Below are positions 55,086 through 64,000 of a stretch of 64,000 bases of DNA, one piece after another. The notes beneath the pieces were generated by a model. That model ran no database searches and was not told the origin of the DNA. It saw nothing but the letters and a program-made list of their open reading frames with translations. The position numbers and the translations under genes were made by a program. Each line of letters opens with the position of its first letter. Within the stretch, counting starts at the first letter, position 1. This DNA comes from Prillingera fragicola (Eukaryota > Basidiomycota > Tremellomycetes > Trichosporonales > Trichosporonaceae), in the NCBI GenBank assembly GCA_002335605.1, contig BEDY01000003.1:1-64000 (forward strand), written 5' to 3'.

Positions 55086-55623
55086 GACGAGCGGCGTATC
55101 ATTTGCGGTGCTGTAGTGGTGCTCGGCGTTGCCAAGACATTTGTCAACATGGGGCCCCACAGCGACTGCTCGCACTCGCACAGCTGCTGCAAGGACAAAC
55201 GACGCCGTGTTGCGCGTTTGAAGGTGGAGCCAGTGACCGTCAAGAGAGTGAGAGAGAAGGGGATGATGTAGGAATGAGAGGAGATGGGCAAGAGCGAGTC
55301 GTTGTCGAGGAGACGTTGTTGTTGCTGTCGCTGTCGCTGTCGCAGCTCGGACCCGGGATCCACACCATCACTCTCTCTCTCTTGCATGAACTCTACACTG
55401 CACTGTCTTGCTCGCTCCTCGACTGGATGTATGATGCCGTGCCATGCTCAAGCTGGCAGTCGACTCTTCGGTGATGGCACGCATGCGAGGTGCGGCTCGG
55501 GTATCAGCAACCATTCCCACGATGTCCCCGTTCCGCTCTTTGGCACGGGTTCGACGAGCAGCACTGCTCATGCTGACATTACACACTCCACCACTACTAT
55601 CCCCAGCACCTCACTCGTCGACA
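55011..55623. other. Divergent region between PLC and F-box genes
   Basis: About 610 bp holding the GA microsatellite, a short (TGTCGC) repeat at 55327-55344 and a pyrimidine-rich leader before the F-box ATG. No separate gene. Confidence 0.5.
55028..55080. repeat. GA dinucleotide microsatellite in the PLC 5' leader
   Basis: About 26 uninterrupted GA units, 18 bp upstream of the PLC start codon (CT on the sense strand). Polymorphic length would be expected. A CT-rich leader next to the ATG may affect translation, but that is not shown. Confidence 0.9.
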
Positions 55624-57469
55624 ATGAGCATGCACCACGCCGCGATGGACCACCTGACCTCGGACTTTGATCACCTCTGGACGACTCGCACGCCGGCGGC
55701 ACCTCGATCCGCAGTCCTCGAAGTCCTCTCAAACTCTGGCCACTTTGAGATTCTAGAAACCATCCTAGAGCACGTCTCGTGGCGCGACTTGATATCTGTC
55801 GGCGCAACCTCGCGCAACCTCTCGGCCGCCGTGACCTCGTCGGCTGCCCTGCAGCTAACCCTGCGCGTGGCCTACTATGGCTTGCCCGAGAGCTACCTGC
55901 GGTTTGAAGGGCGGGGACCGCGCTCGACGGCACTTGCACGGCTGGAGCACTTGATCGAGGTGCAGGAGAACTGGTCGTCGCTCAACCCGACCGACATCAC
56001 GTTTGGGCAGCTCACAAAGGACGACGTGCTGACCGACGGCCTCGTGGTGCGCATTGACAGGTTTAGGAACGAGCCGACGTTCAGCTGGACCGTCTACGAT
56101 GCCAGGACACCGCTGGGCGGCCCGCCTCGGTGGACACACGAGGCGCCGCCTGGGCTGGCAAGGCCAGACGCCATTGTGCCGTTCCGCGAGGACAACATCG
56201 TGGCTGTCCTATGGGCTACGCACAGGACAGTAAGGGGCAAACCGGTGCTATCTCTTGATGTAAAGTTCTTTCTTCTCGAGCCCAAGGCGGAGCACTGGTG
56301 GGCCGACGGTACGGATGGACTGGCCGTCGAGCACCCGACGGCCCAGCCCATGTCCGTCAACGTGGACTGCGTCCGCTCCGTGGGCACGGGCCTCGAGGTT
56401 GGTCCAGGTGGGTTTGTGACTGTCTGGTTTGACCCGATGGCACCAGACTTTAAATCGCGTGAACGCGGCTCCGTCGTGTGGTACTGGCGGGTCGGCAACT
56501 TTGCCTGGGCAATGATGCCTCACCGTAACCACTTGACCACGACGACCAAGGCCGCGCGAGTATATGCAGTAAAGGGCGACTGGTGCGTCGTTGGAGGCGA
56601 GACATTTCCTTTCACCATGGAGGACATGATGTTACAACGCGGCGCGCTCCAGGACCTTTATTTGGTGCGCTCTGCACTGGAGGGCAATGTGCGGCTGACC
56701 GACTGGTCGCATGCGCGCGCCGCCCGACGACGAAGGCTGGACCTCGTTCCGCCGACGTGCGGACCGCCAGAGGACGCAAAGCTGCACATTCGAGGCGTCG
56801 GTCCGAGGCTGCTCGCATACACCATGACCTGGCCAAAGTCGTACGCACATCAAGCTGGTGTAGACCGGGGGGGAGCTTCTGCCATCTGGCGACCGTCTGC
56901 CATACCCGACGTGCACGCCACTGTCCGCCTAGACAATTGGCCAACATCCTCGCTCCTCGATACCGTGTCCGTCTACACCCTTCCTCCAGCGTTCACGAGC
57001 TCGACGTCCGTCTACGGCCTGCGCACCGTCACTGTTGGCAAAGACCACAAAAGCAACAACGACCACACCTACACGCTAACCGTGACCAACCACTGCGTCC
57101 AACCTCACCCCACCCACCCATGGCCCCTCGGCGGCCTCGCAGCCGGCACCCAGCAGGACCGAACCGCAAGACCCACGCAGCCGCAAACAGCCCCGCCCCT
57201 CCGCGGCGGCGACAACATCAGCCTCAGCTACCCCTGGTACAGCGCCGACGGCAAGAGTATATCCTGCCAGATCCTCCTGGCGACAAAGGACAACTTTGCT
57301 GCCGATGCCAGCAGCCTGCCCCCGCGGCGCGCGGATGCACGTAAGCGTTTCGGAGGCGACGGGGCAGTGCACGTCAGTGCCGAGATGCTCGTGCTGTCTA
57401 CGGTGAGTGGGGTTCGGTCGACCGGCACTGATCAACTAGAACTTTGGTATCGCTGCAATCACCTTTTGA
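55624..57469 (+). CDS. F-box-like protein of unknown target
   Basis: Exons 55624-57402 and 57440-57469 (intron 37 nt) give 602 aa. An F-box-like helical segment lies near the N-terminus (HFEILETILEHVSWRDLISVGATSRNLSAAV), which would recruit Skp1 in an SCF ubiquitin ligase. The remaining ~520 residues are beta-rich and unassigned. The short last exon (NFGIAAITF then stop) was chosen because reading through the donor at 57403 would run into the tRNA gene at 57605. An in-frame ATG at 55444 would add 60 residues; the ATG at 55624 follows a typical CT-rich leader and is preferred. Confidence 0.72.
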
Positions 57470-57604
57470 GCGAGTCGCGCTGCAGCCATGTCGTGTGCTG
57501 TTACCGCCACGGCAGTCTCTCCTTGCTGCCCAAGGTTCTACATGTCGACCTTGACCCTCCCCATCCGCCCGCACCTCCCGATGCCGGCAACATCCCTCGT
57601 GTCC

Positions 57605-57708
57605 TCTTCGCTAGTATATCGGTTAGTATAATCGCCTCTCAATGTGAGAGTGCCCCAGATCAACTGGGAAGCGCGCGATAGAGCAGGGTTCGACTCCCTG
57701 GCGGAGAA
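57605..57708 (+). tRNA. tRNA-Glu (CTC), intron-containing, copy 1
   Basis: Acceptor stem TCTTCGC (57605-57611) pairs with GCGGAGA (57701-57707), discriminator A57708. The T arm is CAGGG, TTCGACT, CCCTG. The anticodon stem ATCGC (57631-57635) pairs with GCGAT (57675-57679). The loop reads CTCTCA, placing anticodon CTC at 57638-57640 (Glu, codon GAG). A 32-nt intron (57642-57673) sits after position 37, the canonical place. A T5 terminator follows at 57715-57719. Confidence 0.9.
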
Positions 57709-57714
57709 TCATCC

Positions 57715-57719
57715 TTTTT
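57715..57719 (+). terminator. Pol III terminator of tRNA-Glu copy 1
   Basis: Run of five T, seven bases after the mature 3' end. Confidence 0.75.
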
Positions 57720-58028
57720 GGCTATGCATGCAGGTCGCAGCAGCGAGCGGCAGTGTGGTCTCTTTTGTGGCTCTGGGGTGGAAGCGCGCAGGACAATGTG
57801 GTGCGAGGTGAGCGAGGGGCGAGTCGTGGCGACGCCAGCCCTGGAGCGACCCTTTGCCGCTGGGCAGAGGTTGAAGCCTGCTATTGTTGTCGCTCGCCAT
57901 TGTCTAGTCCCTGTGAAGAGCGACGACAGCATGTAGAGTGTCAGAATGTGAGCACATGAGCATCTGCAGCGCGAGCGGGTCAACACCCCTCGGCACCTCC
58001 ATCCTGCGCATCAACAATCTCATCTCAG

Positions 58029-58751
58029 CTACGTCGCCGGCCCGGCGGTCCCCACCGCGGCTGGGCCTCCGTTCCCCTCATGCATAGCGACGCGGTACAG
58101 CGAGATGGCGAGCGGCATGGCCAAGTCCCTACTCTCCCCCGCAGCCGGCACGACCATGGCGACGAGCGCGCTGTCGTCGGCGGCGCGCGCCCCCTCCCTG
58201 GACGGCTGCGCCTTGACGGCCGCACGCACGCTCGCCGCGACGCGCGGGGCCAGGTCGGCCCACAGCCGCTTGACGGGGTAGCACGGCACCATCTCGCCCG
58301 CCGTCCCGGCCAGCGCGAGGAGGGGGACGTGCACGCCGTCGCTGCCGTCGCCGCGCTTTGGCGGGTCCGGCCTGTCTGACCCAAACGGCAGCTCGCGCAG
58401 GTCAATGTCGATCAGGCCGATAATCTCGGTCCCGGGCGCCTCGTCCTTGAACGCCGGCAGGGGGACCTGGCCCATGTTGACGAGCGCTTCTTCGTTGTGC
58501 GACAGCGGGCGGAGCCACCCGGCGTGGGCGGGGACCGACGTCGAGGAGAACGTGTCCCGGAGCTTGTCGAGCTCGGCCTCGACTGTCGCGCGCAGCGCGT
58601 GGCCTTGCATTGCCTGCGTGCCGGCTGCGTTGGCCGGCTCGTTGGTGGAGCTCGCAAAGCGGTATGTGCTGGGGCCGGCGCGCGGTGTCCGCGGCAGGGT
58701 GGTGCGTAGTGTGCGCAGGAGTGTGCCGGTGGGGCGGGCTAGGGCTGTCAT
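58029..58751 (-). CDS. Hypothetical protein with a mitochondrial-type presequence
   Basis: Intronless, 240 aa; I do not recognise the family. The N-terminus (MTALARPTGTLLRTLRTTLPRTPRAGPSTYRFASS) is Arg/Ser/Thr/Leu-rich without acidic residues, as in mitochondrial targeting signals. The rest contains IIGLIDIDLRELPFG and a Pro/Ala-rich tail, with no transmembrane segment. The ATG at 58751 begins the presequence-like region; an upstream in-frame ATG at 58859 adds leader-like sequence and is less likely. Coding is supported by long open frame and C-ending codon use. Confidence 0.6.
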   Translation of the reverse strand: MTALARPTGTLLRTLRTTLPRTPRAGPSTYRFASSTNEPANAAGTQAMQGHALRATVEAELDKLRDTFSSTSVPAHAGWLRPLSHNEEALVNMGQVPLPAFKDEAPGTEIIGLIDIDLRELPFGSDRPDPPKRGDGSDGVHVPLLALAGTAGEMVPCYPVKRLWADLAPRVAASVRAAVKAQPSREGARAADDSALVAMVVPAAGESRDLAMPLAISLYRVAMHEGNGGPAAVGTAGPAT

Positions 58752-59372
58752 GTTTGGTGTTGTGGATGTGGGGGGGTGAGAGTGGGAGAGTGTGAGAATG
58801 AGATGGTGTTGGCTGACGAGAGAATATGTTGGAGAAGTGTGTCCGACAACGCCGAACAATGTTCTCTTGTCGTTGCAACATCATTCAGCACATCCATCAT
58901 GAGTCTGCCCGCTCGGTCTGGTCACTGCAAGCATACTACTCACAGGATAGAGCACAGAGCATGCAGCTAGCAGGTGTGCATGCTCAAGACATCACCATCT
59001 GGCGACAACGACCTCCACCGCGGACTAACCATGCGCTCCTCATTCGCTCACACCATGCACGGGTGGCCGCCGGTGGCTTGAAGCTCAACATGAGGCATCA
59101 AGGGCTGCTGCTTACGCCGGGAACCCATCATCATCCTCTACTCCGGTGCGACCTGGGAACGACGCCATGCACACAGTCCACGGACATGTTCTCTGCACAC
59201 GTCTTCTCGCCCCATTGTCTGATGCTTTTCGTACGCGCCGAACACACTGGGGCGAAGGATAGGCTCTAGCAGCGAGCATGGCGTGTGCTGCGCTCGACAA
59301 GGTATAAGACGTGCACTGACGATCGGGCACTCATCCCCTCGATACGCTGTCACTACAACACTCTCCACTGAG
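58752..59372. other. Divergent intergenic region
   Basis: About 620 bp between divergent starts. TATAAG at 59303 lies 70 bp before the beta-trefoil gene. No gene or repeat seen. Confidence 0.5.
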
Positions 59373-59963
59373 ATGCGCGCCGCCTTGCTCCTGCTCACCT
59401 GTCTGACGACCCTCGCCCTCGTCTCGGCCGACCTGGTCAAGCTCCACTTTGGCCCCGCGACGTCGACCAACTGCCTGACCTTTCGCGCCGCAACGCTCGC
59501 AGTGTTCGTAGGCCCATGCACCGACCCCTCGACGCTGTGGGAAATGGACGCCAACCAGACCATCGTGCAGGCGCATGGCGCGCTGAACAAGCTCAACGAC
59601 ACGCTGTGCCTCGGCGTGCGTGGCGAGAACGGGGTCATTGCGGGCGTGCAGCGGTGTGGGCTCAACGACGGGGTGCGCAAGGAGACGCAGTGGTGGTATG
59701 CGGTGGATCACCGGTTGGCACTCAAAGATACCAGTGCGTCACTCGCAGGGAGGGAGCTGACAGCAGACCCGGGGATCTGTCTCGACCTCCAGTCTGGCCG
59801 CACGGATGCGTACGCGCCGGTCAACGTCGTGCAGGCCTGGGAGTGTCAGGTCCGGAACCCGAATCAGGAATGGACGGCGGTGGGGGTTAACGGCGCGAGG
59901 ATGGCTCGTGTGCGCGTCGGGTGGGTCTTGGCGAGTGTGGCTGCTGTCTGGGTCGCGGTGTAG
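59373..59963 (+). CDS. Secreted, probably GPI-anchored beta-trefoil (ricin-B-like) protein
   Basis: Intronless, 196 aa. A signal peptide covers about residues 1-18 (LLLLTCLTTLALVSA). The core has two lectin-like repeats with paired Cys: TLCLGV with VQRCGLNDGV and QWWYAV, then GICLDLQSG with NVVQAWECQ and NQEWTAV, the QxW-type motifs of ricin-B folds. A C-terminal hydrophobic tail (VRVGWVLASVAAVWVAV) after a small-residue region fits a GPI-anchor signal. A cell-wall or surface glycan-binding role is inferred. The ATG at 59373 starts the signal peptide. Confidence 0.72.
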   Translation: MRAALLLLTCLTTLALVSADLVKLHFGPATSTNCLTFRAATLAVFVGPCTDPSTLWEMDANQTIVQAHGALNKLNDTLCLGVRGENGVIAGVQRCGLNDGVRKETQWWYAVDHRLALKDTSASLAGRELTADPGICLDLQSGRTDAYAPVNVVQAWECQVRNPNQEWTAVGVNGARMARVRVGWVLASVAAVWVAV

Positions 59964-60032
59964 ACGAGGTCGGTGATGGCTAATGAATGACTTGTCACTG
60001 CTCTACTGTGTCTAGCTACTAATGTCCATGGC

Positions 60033-61421
60033 CTACCGCCACCGATGCTCACTCCTATGCTCACCATCAGCAAAGTACCTCGGCCACTCGTCGCCGTCCT
60101 GCAGGTCCACGATTCTCAGCCGTCCCATGGCCTCTGCACTCCCAGCATCGCTGTAAAACCTACTCCCACCCATGACCCCGGCCCGGCGCCAGCACTCCCT
60201 AACCCCAACCTCTAGCACCGCTCTCACTCGCACCCCAAACCCCTCCTCCTCATCGACGACCAACCCCAGCACAGGCGCATGCGCCACTCCAAGCCCCGCA
60301 AAAGTCACCCTCCCCCCGGCAGCCAACACCGCCGCGCCGACCTGCACCAGCGGCCACAACAGGCCCATCTCCCGCATAGCCCCCGGGAGGACCTCCCCCT
60401 CGCTCCGCCGCGGCACCCGCCCCTCGCGCCGCCGCACCCGCGGGGGGTGGAGCACGACGCGCAGCTCCCCCACCCTCCCCCAGGCGGGGGACACGCTCCG
60501 GACGCCCTCGCGCCACACGGCGGACGCGAGCGCGAACGGCGCCGCCGAGCCCCGGTCGTACGCGACGTGCACGGTGTGGGACCGGCCGACGGGGTTGAGG
60601 TGCGGGAAGCGCACGGCGGCGTGGACCGTCGTGGAGGGGTCGGACGCGGAGATGTCGACGTAGGTCGTGTAGGTGCGTGCGAGGTGGCCTCCGCGCATGT
60701 GCTGGAGCGAGGGCGGGGTGCCGCGGACGCTTGGGCAGGCGAGGAAGACGAGCTCGAGCGAGGGGGAGAGCGGGGTTAGGAGGTCGAGGGTTTTGACGTA
60801 GCGGAGGTGTCGTTTTATGGCTGCTGCGGCTGTGGGGATCGAGGGGAGCGGGGCGGGGTCGGACGCGGTGTGGGTGTGGAGCGTGTCGTGGGAGGAGGAG
60901 CGGGTGGGGATGGTGATGGGTGTGGACGTCGTGCTGCTGCTCCCGTTCGTGTGTCCGCCAATCTTATCGCCGTTAGTGGTCTGCCGCGACAGTGTCCTCG
61001 ACAATGGTCGCGAGAGCGTAGAGGCCGCCGGCGAAGAGGTGCTAGGCCGTCTCGGCGGCGCGCCAAAGGCCAGCATCAAGATTTTCTGCGTTGGACTCAC
61101 CGACACCGACTCGGAGTCGTCCCCCGCCCGGGCCCGTGGTGGGTACAGCGTCGGGAGCTTTGGGTGCGGCTTGACCGGGGAGCGGAGCGTGGGTTCACCG
61201 TCGTGCTGGGCCGGGGCGACGAGAATGTGCGCAAAGAGCAGCTTGTCCACTGCCCGCCGGCATGCGCGGTTGACGGCCCGCAGCGCCAGGAGGGTGGCGT
61301 ATTCGTCTACCGAGCTGATGAGGCGGCGGCGGAGGTGGTCGTGCGTGAGGAGCGGCGAGGGTTCAAAGGCCATGCGAGAGCTCATGCCGAGGCCAGAGAG
61401 GCCGAGGCCACGGCCTGTCAT
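60033..61421 (-). CDS. Hypothetical F-box-like protein
   Basis: Intronless, 462 aa. The N-terminal region (LTHDHLRRRLISSVDEYATLLALRAVNRACRRAVDKLLFAHI) has the helix pattern of a degenerate F-box. A Ser/Thr-rich low-complexity region follows (about residues 95-200). The C-terminal part (RHLRYVKTLDLLTPLSPSLELVFLACPSVRG onward) could be leucine-rich-like. No catalytic motif is seen. Function unknown; such proteins are numerous and fast-evolving in basidiomycetes. Confidence 0.6.
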   Translation of the reverse strand: MTGRGLGLSGLGMSSRMAFEPSPLLTHDHLRRRLISSVDEYATLLALRAVNRACRRAVDKLLFAHILVAPAQHDGEPTLRSPVKPHPKLPTLYPPRARAGDDSESVSVSPTQKILMLAFGAPPRRPSTSSPAASTLSRPLSRTLSRQTTNGDKIGGHTNGSSSTTSTPITIPTRSSSHDTLHTHTASDPAPLPSIPTAAAAIKRHLRYVKTLDLLTPLSPSLELVFLACPSVRGTPPSLQHMRGGHLARTYTTYVDISASDPSTTVHAAVRFPHLNPVGRSHTVHVAYDRGSAAPFALASAVWREGVRSVSPAWGRVGELRVVLHPPRVRRREGRVPRRSEGEVLPGAMREMGLLWPLVQVGAAVLAAGGRVTFAGLGVAHAPVLGLVVDEEEGFGVRVRAVLEVGVRECWRRAGVMGGSRFYSDAGSAEAMGRLRIVDLQDGDEWPRYFADGEHRSEHRWR

Positions 61422-62326
61422 GCCGCTGTGCTCGTCGTCGTCGGCGTCGTCGTACCGGGGCGTGGGCAGGGAGGTGGAGGTGCTGCCAAGGAGTGGGACA
61501 GACGCCGAGGCCGATCAAGAGTGAACGTCGACAACATGAGTGAGCGTGGTGAGTCTCTCGCGTCTACATGGGCTCGGCGCCGTCTGAGGTACAGAAAAAC
61601 CTCGCAGCCGGGACCGGGACGGCGCTGCTGTTGGACCGCTCTCTTACCGCTTACCGCTGTGCTGGTAGTGTAAACGTGCTCAATGTCTGCAGACCCGAGG
61701 TGCATGGTGCCTGTAACTGGACACGGAGTGAGGTAAGCCGCAGACGGAGCCACAGCAAGAGCACCAACGAGCGCCGCACCGGTGCTTGTCGGAATCAGGG
61801 CCATGCTTGCCAGCAGTGTAACGGTGAGAGACTACTTACAGTGCGGATCACAGCTCACAGCAGCAGTAACTAGAACAGCGTCTGTCTAGTCAGCTGGTAA
61901 CACCAGGCGGGCCGACTCTTGTGCTCTCGTCAGGAGTCGATCAGCAGGGTGCATGGCCCCGCATACCATGCTCTTATTGTACGCTCGCAGCGCTCGCTCG
62001 ACATGTCCAATGCAGGGGACGCCGCGCTTTAGGGGAGTCGTCGAGCGCCATAAAGTGCTCCTGGGTCCCCGAGTCAGGTACGTCGAGGCACATCCCGCGT
62101 CTTGTCCTGTTGCCGCACCACCTGCATGGCCCTTCGCACTCACCTTGGCCATGAACTACCCATTCTTAGGGACACTGGGTCAAGTGCGACGCCGGACGGT
62201 CGACTTTGTGTCAAACGCCGTTCACATTGCTATAGCGGGCACATTGTATGCAGCAGAGTACAAAGAGAGAACACTACAGCACCATTGCTGTTCTGACCAC
62301 TTGTCTTCTCGTACAGCAGCACCACC
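61422..62326. other. Intergenic region, no gene seen
   Basis: About 900 bp. Frames are short and basic, without motifs. I see nothing else. Confidence 0.5.
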
Positions 62327-62860
62327 ATGCCCCTCTCTGCCTCGTCCACGCAGGAACACATCCACGGCGACACGGCCGAGCCAGGACACACTGCAAAGGC
62401 TAAATCTGGGACCTCACTCGGTGAGCGACCACCTTTTTACACTCGGGCTAACAAGCCAGCATTCCTAAAGTATCGCCGGGCCAAGAAGAGCAAAAAACCC
62501 TCGACCTCGTCCGACGTCCACTCTATCGCGTCCACACCAGGCGAAGACGACGACCTGCGGCCCATGCTCGACGACTTCCCCATGCCACCGGGCTGGAGCT
62601 ACGGGAGCTATACGTCGTCGTCGTCGCTGACCGAGTCGTCACCGCCACCGACGGTCGGCGTGAGCGTCGCACCGAGTAACCCGCCGTCACGGCCTGGATC
62701 AGTGCACCATGCGGCAGCAAGCGGGGCAGCGAGTATCAAGAACGGCGAAGTTGGGACACTCGCGAGCACGGCCGAGGAGGCCGCCGACACCAAGAGCCGC
62801 AAGGTCAAGAGCTCGAGCCTGTGGCGCTCAAAGCGGAGGGACAGCACGTCGTTTGCCTAG
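62327..62860 (+). CDS. Small hypothetical protein
   Basis: Intronless, 177 aa; no family recognised. Low-complexity and probably disordered: a basic patch (FLKYRRAKKSKK), an acidic patch (GEDDDLRPMLDD), Ser/Pro-rich middle, and a basic C-terminus (SRKVKSSSLWRSKRRDS). The ATG is in good context (ACCATGCC). Support is only the open frame and codon use, so it may be spurious or part of a larger spliced gene. Confidence 0.45.
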   Translation: MPLSASSTQEHIHGDTAEPGHTAKAKSGTSLGERPPFYTRANKPAFLKYRRAKKSKKPSTSSDVHSIASTPGEDDDLRPMLDDFPMPPGWSYGSYTSSSSLTESSPPPTVGVSVAPSNPPSRPGSVHHAAASGAASIKNGEVGTLASTAEEAADTKSRKVKSSSLWRSKRRDSTSFA

Positions 62861-63601
62861 CCGTCCAAGAACGCAGCTGCCGCAGCGACACTACACCCCG
62901 TTACTACACATTGAGTGTACAGCAACCGACATGCGGGTGACACCGGAGACAAGTAGCAAGACCGCGACGCTCGATCAGTGGCGGCAGCACCCGGAATCCT
63001 GGGAGTGCTCCCTGAATGGCGGCCAAAGGGAAGGCGTCGTCGTCTGCGACACTGTGACATTGCCACCCGTCGGGGGTCTCCTCGTGCTTTTGCATGCTTC
63101 GGGGGTGTGCATGTACACGGCTACAGCGTTGTCGAGCTCGACGACGCCAGCGACACTGTCACAAGTTGTGGATGACTTTCAAGGTTTCAGGCACTGTCGT
63201 TATCTTTTACTCGTACCTCTCTTGACGGCAGCGGCTTGGTGGCCACTGGGTGGTCAGTTGCGCGACTATAACGACCGCTACGACGTAATCACGAGAGAAA
63301 CGACCACTCCACGCGCATAGAAGTACAAGCAGTATTCCCAGCGAACAGAGCGCTGGGCATGGGGTTGTGGCTGAGCTGCTGTGCTCCCCGCTTCCATTCG
63401 GGACGAGAACCCCAGGCCAAATAGAACCGCGCATATGTATGACCATCAGAAGTCTCTGCTTATTATGATGATGTGGTTGTCGAGCTTAGAAGGGTATGCA
63501 TGTGTCGGCTTTCGGCACGGCAAGAACTCCGAAGCTCTCGCACAGCCCTGGGCGGTCGTCTTGCGTACTCTATAACAAGCTGTCAAGATCACCAATATCA
63601 A
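62861..63601. other. Intergenic region, no gene seen
   Basis: 740 bp between the small hypothetical gene and the second tRNA. No convincing frame or repeat. Confidence 0.5.
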
Positions 63602-63704
63602 TCTTCGCTAGTATATCGGTTAGTATAATCGCCTCTCAATGTGAGAGTGCCCCAGATTACTGGGAAGCGCGCGATAGAGCAGGGTTCGACTCCCTGGCGG
63701 AGAA
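63602..63704 (+). tRNA. tRNA-Glu (CTC), intron-containing, copy 2
   Basis: Mature sequence identical by eye to the copy at 57605. Acceptor TCTTCGC 63602-63608 with GCGGAGA 63697-63703; anticodon CTC at 63635-63637; anticodon stem ATCGC with GCGAT 63671-63675. The intron is 31 nt (63639-63669), one base shorter than in copy 1 and differing only in its middle. A T5 terminator is at 63709-63713. Same strand, 6 kb from copy 1. Confidence 0.9.
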
Positions 63705-63708
63705 TATC

Positions 63709-63713
63709 TTTTT
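63709..63713 (+). terminator. Pol III terminator of tRNA-Glu copy 2
   Basis: Run of five T shortly after the mature 3' end. Confidence 0.75.
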
Positions 63714-64000
63714 GCGTATGTGACAACTATGTCTTTTTGCTCAAGCTATGCATTACTCAGCCGCCATACCTGACGAAGGCTACAGCGCATAGTACCATTC
63801 ATGCTTATCCGGCCGCCTGCGAGAACTGCAAAGGGTGCAGAGGCCTTGCAGATCATGGCAGGTTGCTCTTGTGCGGTCGGCCGCCTGCGACTCCATCTCT
63901 CCACCTCACAATCATGGTCTGAACGACTGATCCGTTCAACACCCGGTATCGCTACTAATCAAACGCCACGGTACTCACTCGCAGTCAGCTTATCATATCA

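Noticed and set aside
55011..55181. N-terminal extension of the PLC gene through the GA repeat
   Set aside because: Would encode a long Ser-Leu repeat and begins at an unrelated sequence; the ATG at 55010 directly starts the conserved protein.
53586..55271. 561-codon plus-strand frame over the PLC gene
   Set aside because: Antisense shadow; its C-terminal part translates the GA repeat as Arg-Glu. The minus strand has a complete PI-PLC.
55444..55623. 60-residue N-terminal extension of the F-box protein
   Set aside because: In frame and starting with ATG, but compositionally leader-like; the ATG at 55624 follows a typical CT-rich leader. Not excluded.
57470..57681. Read-through of the F-box gene into the tRNA region
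   Set aside because: Would require ignoring a good GTGAGT...TAG intron at 57403-57439 and translating a tRNA gene.
1..64000. CRISPR arrays, intact transposons, rRNA genes
   Set aside because: Looked for regularly spaced repeats, transposase or reverse-transcriptase motifs, terminal inverted repeats and rRNA; none seen. CRISPR is not expected in a fungal nuclear genome.

Overview
The window reads as one end of a basidiomycete yeast chromosome, most likely Tremellomycetes and plausibly Trichosporonales. This placement rests on three things: a terminal C5TAA array (TTAGGGGG when read toward the end, the type reported for Cryptococcus), GC-rich genes with many 31-52 nt introns carrying CTAAC/CTGAC branch points, and fungal gene families throughout. 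Exon coordinates come from reading splice sites and checking frame by hand; no alignments were run. Family names rest on motif recognition.

Positions 1-11 kb: the telomere is followed within 600 bp by a secreted GMC oxidoreductase carrying a C-terminal ricin-B lectin. Next is an apparent iron module: a siderophore-iron transporter (minus) divergent from a SidJ-like DUF1749 siderophore esterase (plus), which runs tail-to-tail into a Zn2Cys6 regulator. The shared intergenic region holds an inverted pair of ATCTGATAA, the 9-mer recognised by fungal iron-sensing GATA repressors. A third copy sits 60 bp upstream of the regulator. An HSL-type esterase follows.

Positions 11-24 kb: a second Zn2Cys6 factor, a putative (alpha/alpha)6-barrel glycosidase divergent from an ACS-family transporter, a pair of related small membrane proteins (one short), and a Git1-like glycerophosphodiester transporter with a 13-nt exon.

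Positions 24-33 kb: two tandem small secreted cysteine-rich proteins built of three repeated modules, a 4.2 kb stretch without a convincing gene, a strongly codon-biased intronless ACS transporter, and a second HSL esterase sharing all three intron positions with the first.

Positions 35-53 kb: an LPX1/MpaH-like alpha/beta hydrolase, a peroxiredoxin-like-fold protein, an MFS sugar transporter with an apparent 1-nt frameshift, a secreted GH79 glycosidase, an OPT oligopeptide transporter and a GH78 alpha-L-rhamnosidase. The sugar transporter, GH79 and GH78 genes suggest use of plant or microbial glycosides.

Positions 53-64 kb: more housekeeping-like content: PI-specific phospholipase C, F-box proteins, a probable mitochondrial protein, a GPI-anchored beta-trefoil protein, a small hypothetical protein, and two intron-containing tRNA-Glu(CTC) genes. 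Overall this is a subtelomeric nutrient-acquisition region grading into core chromosome.
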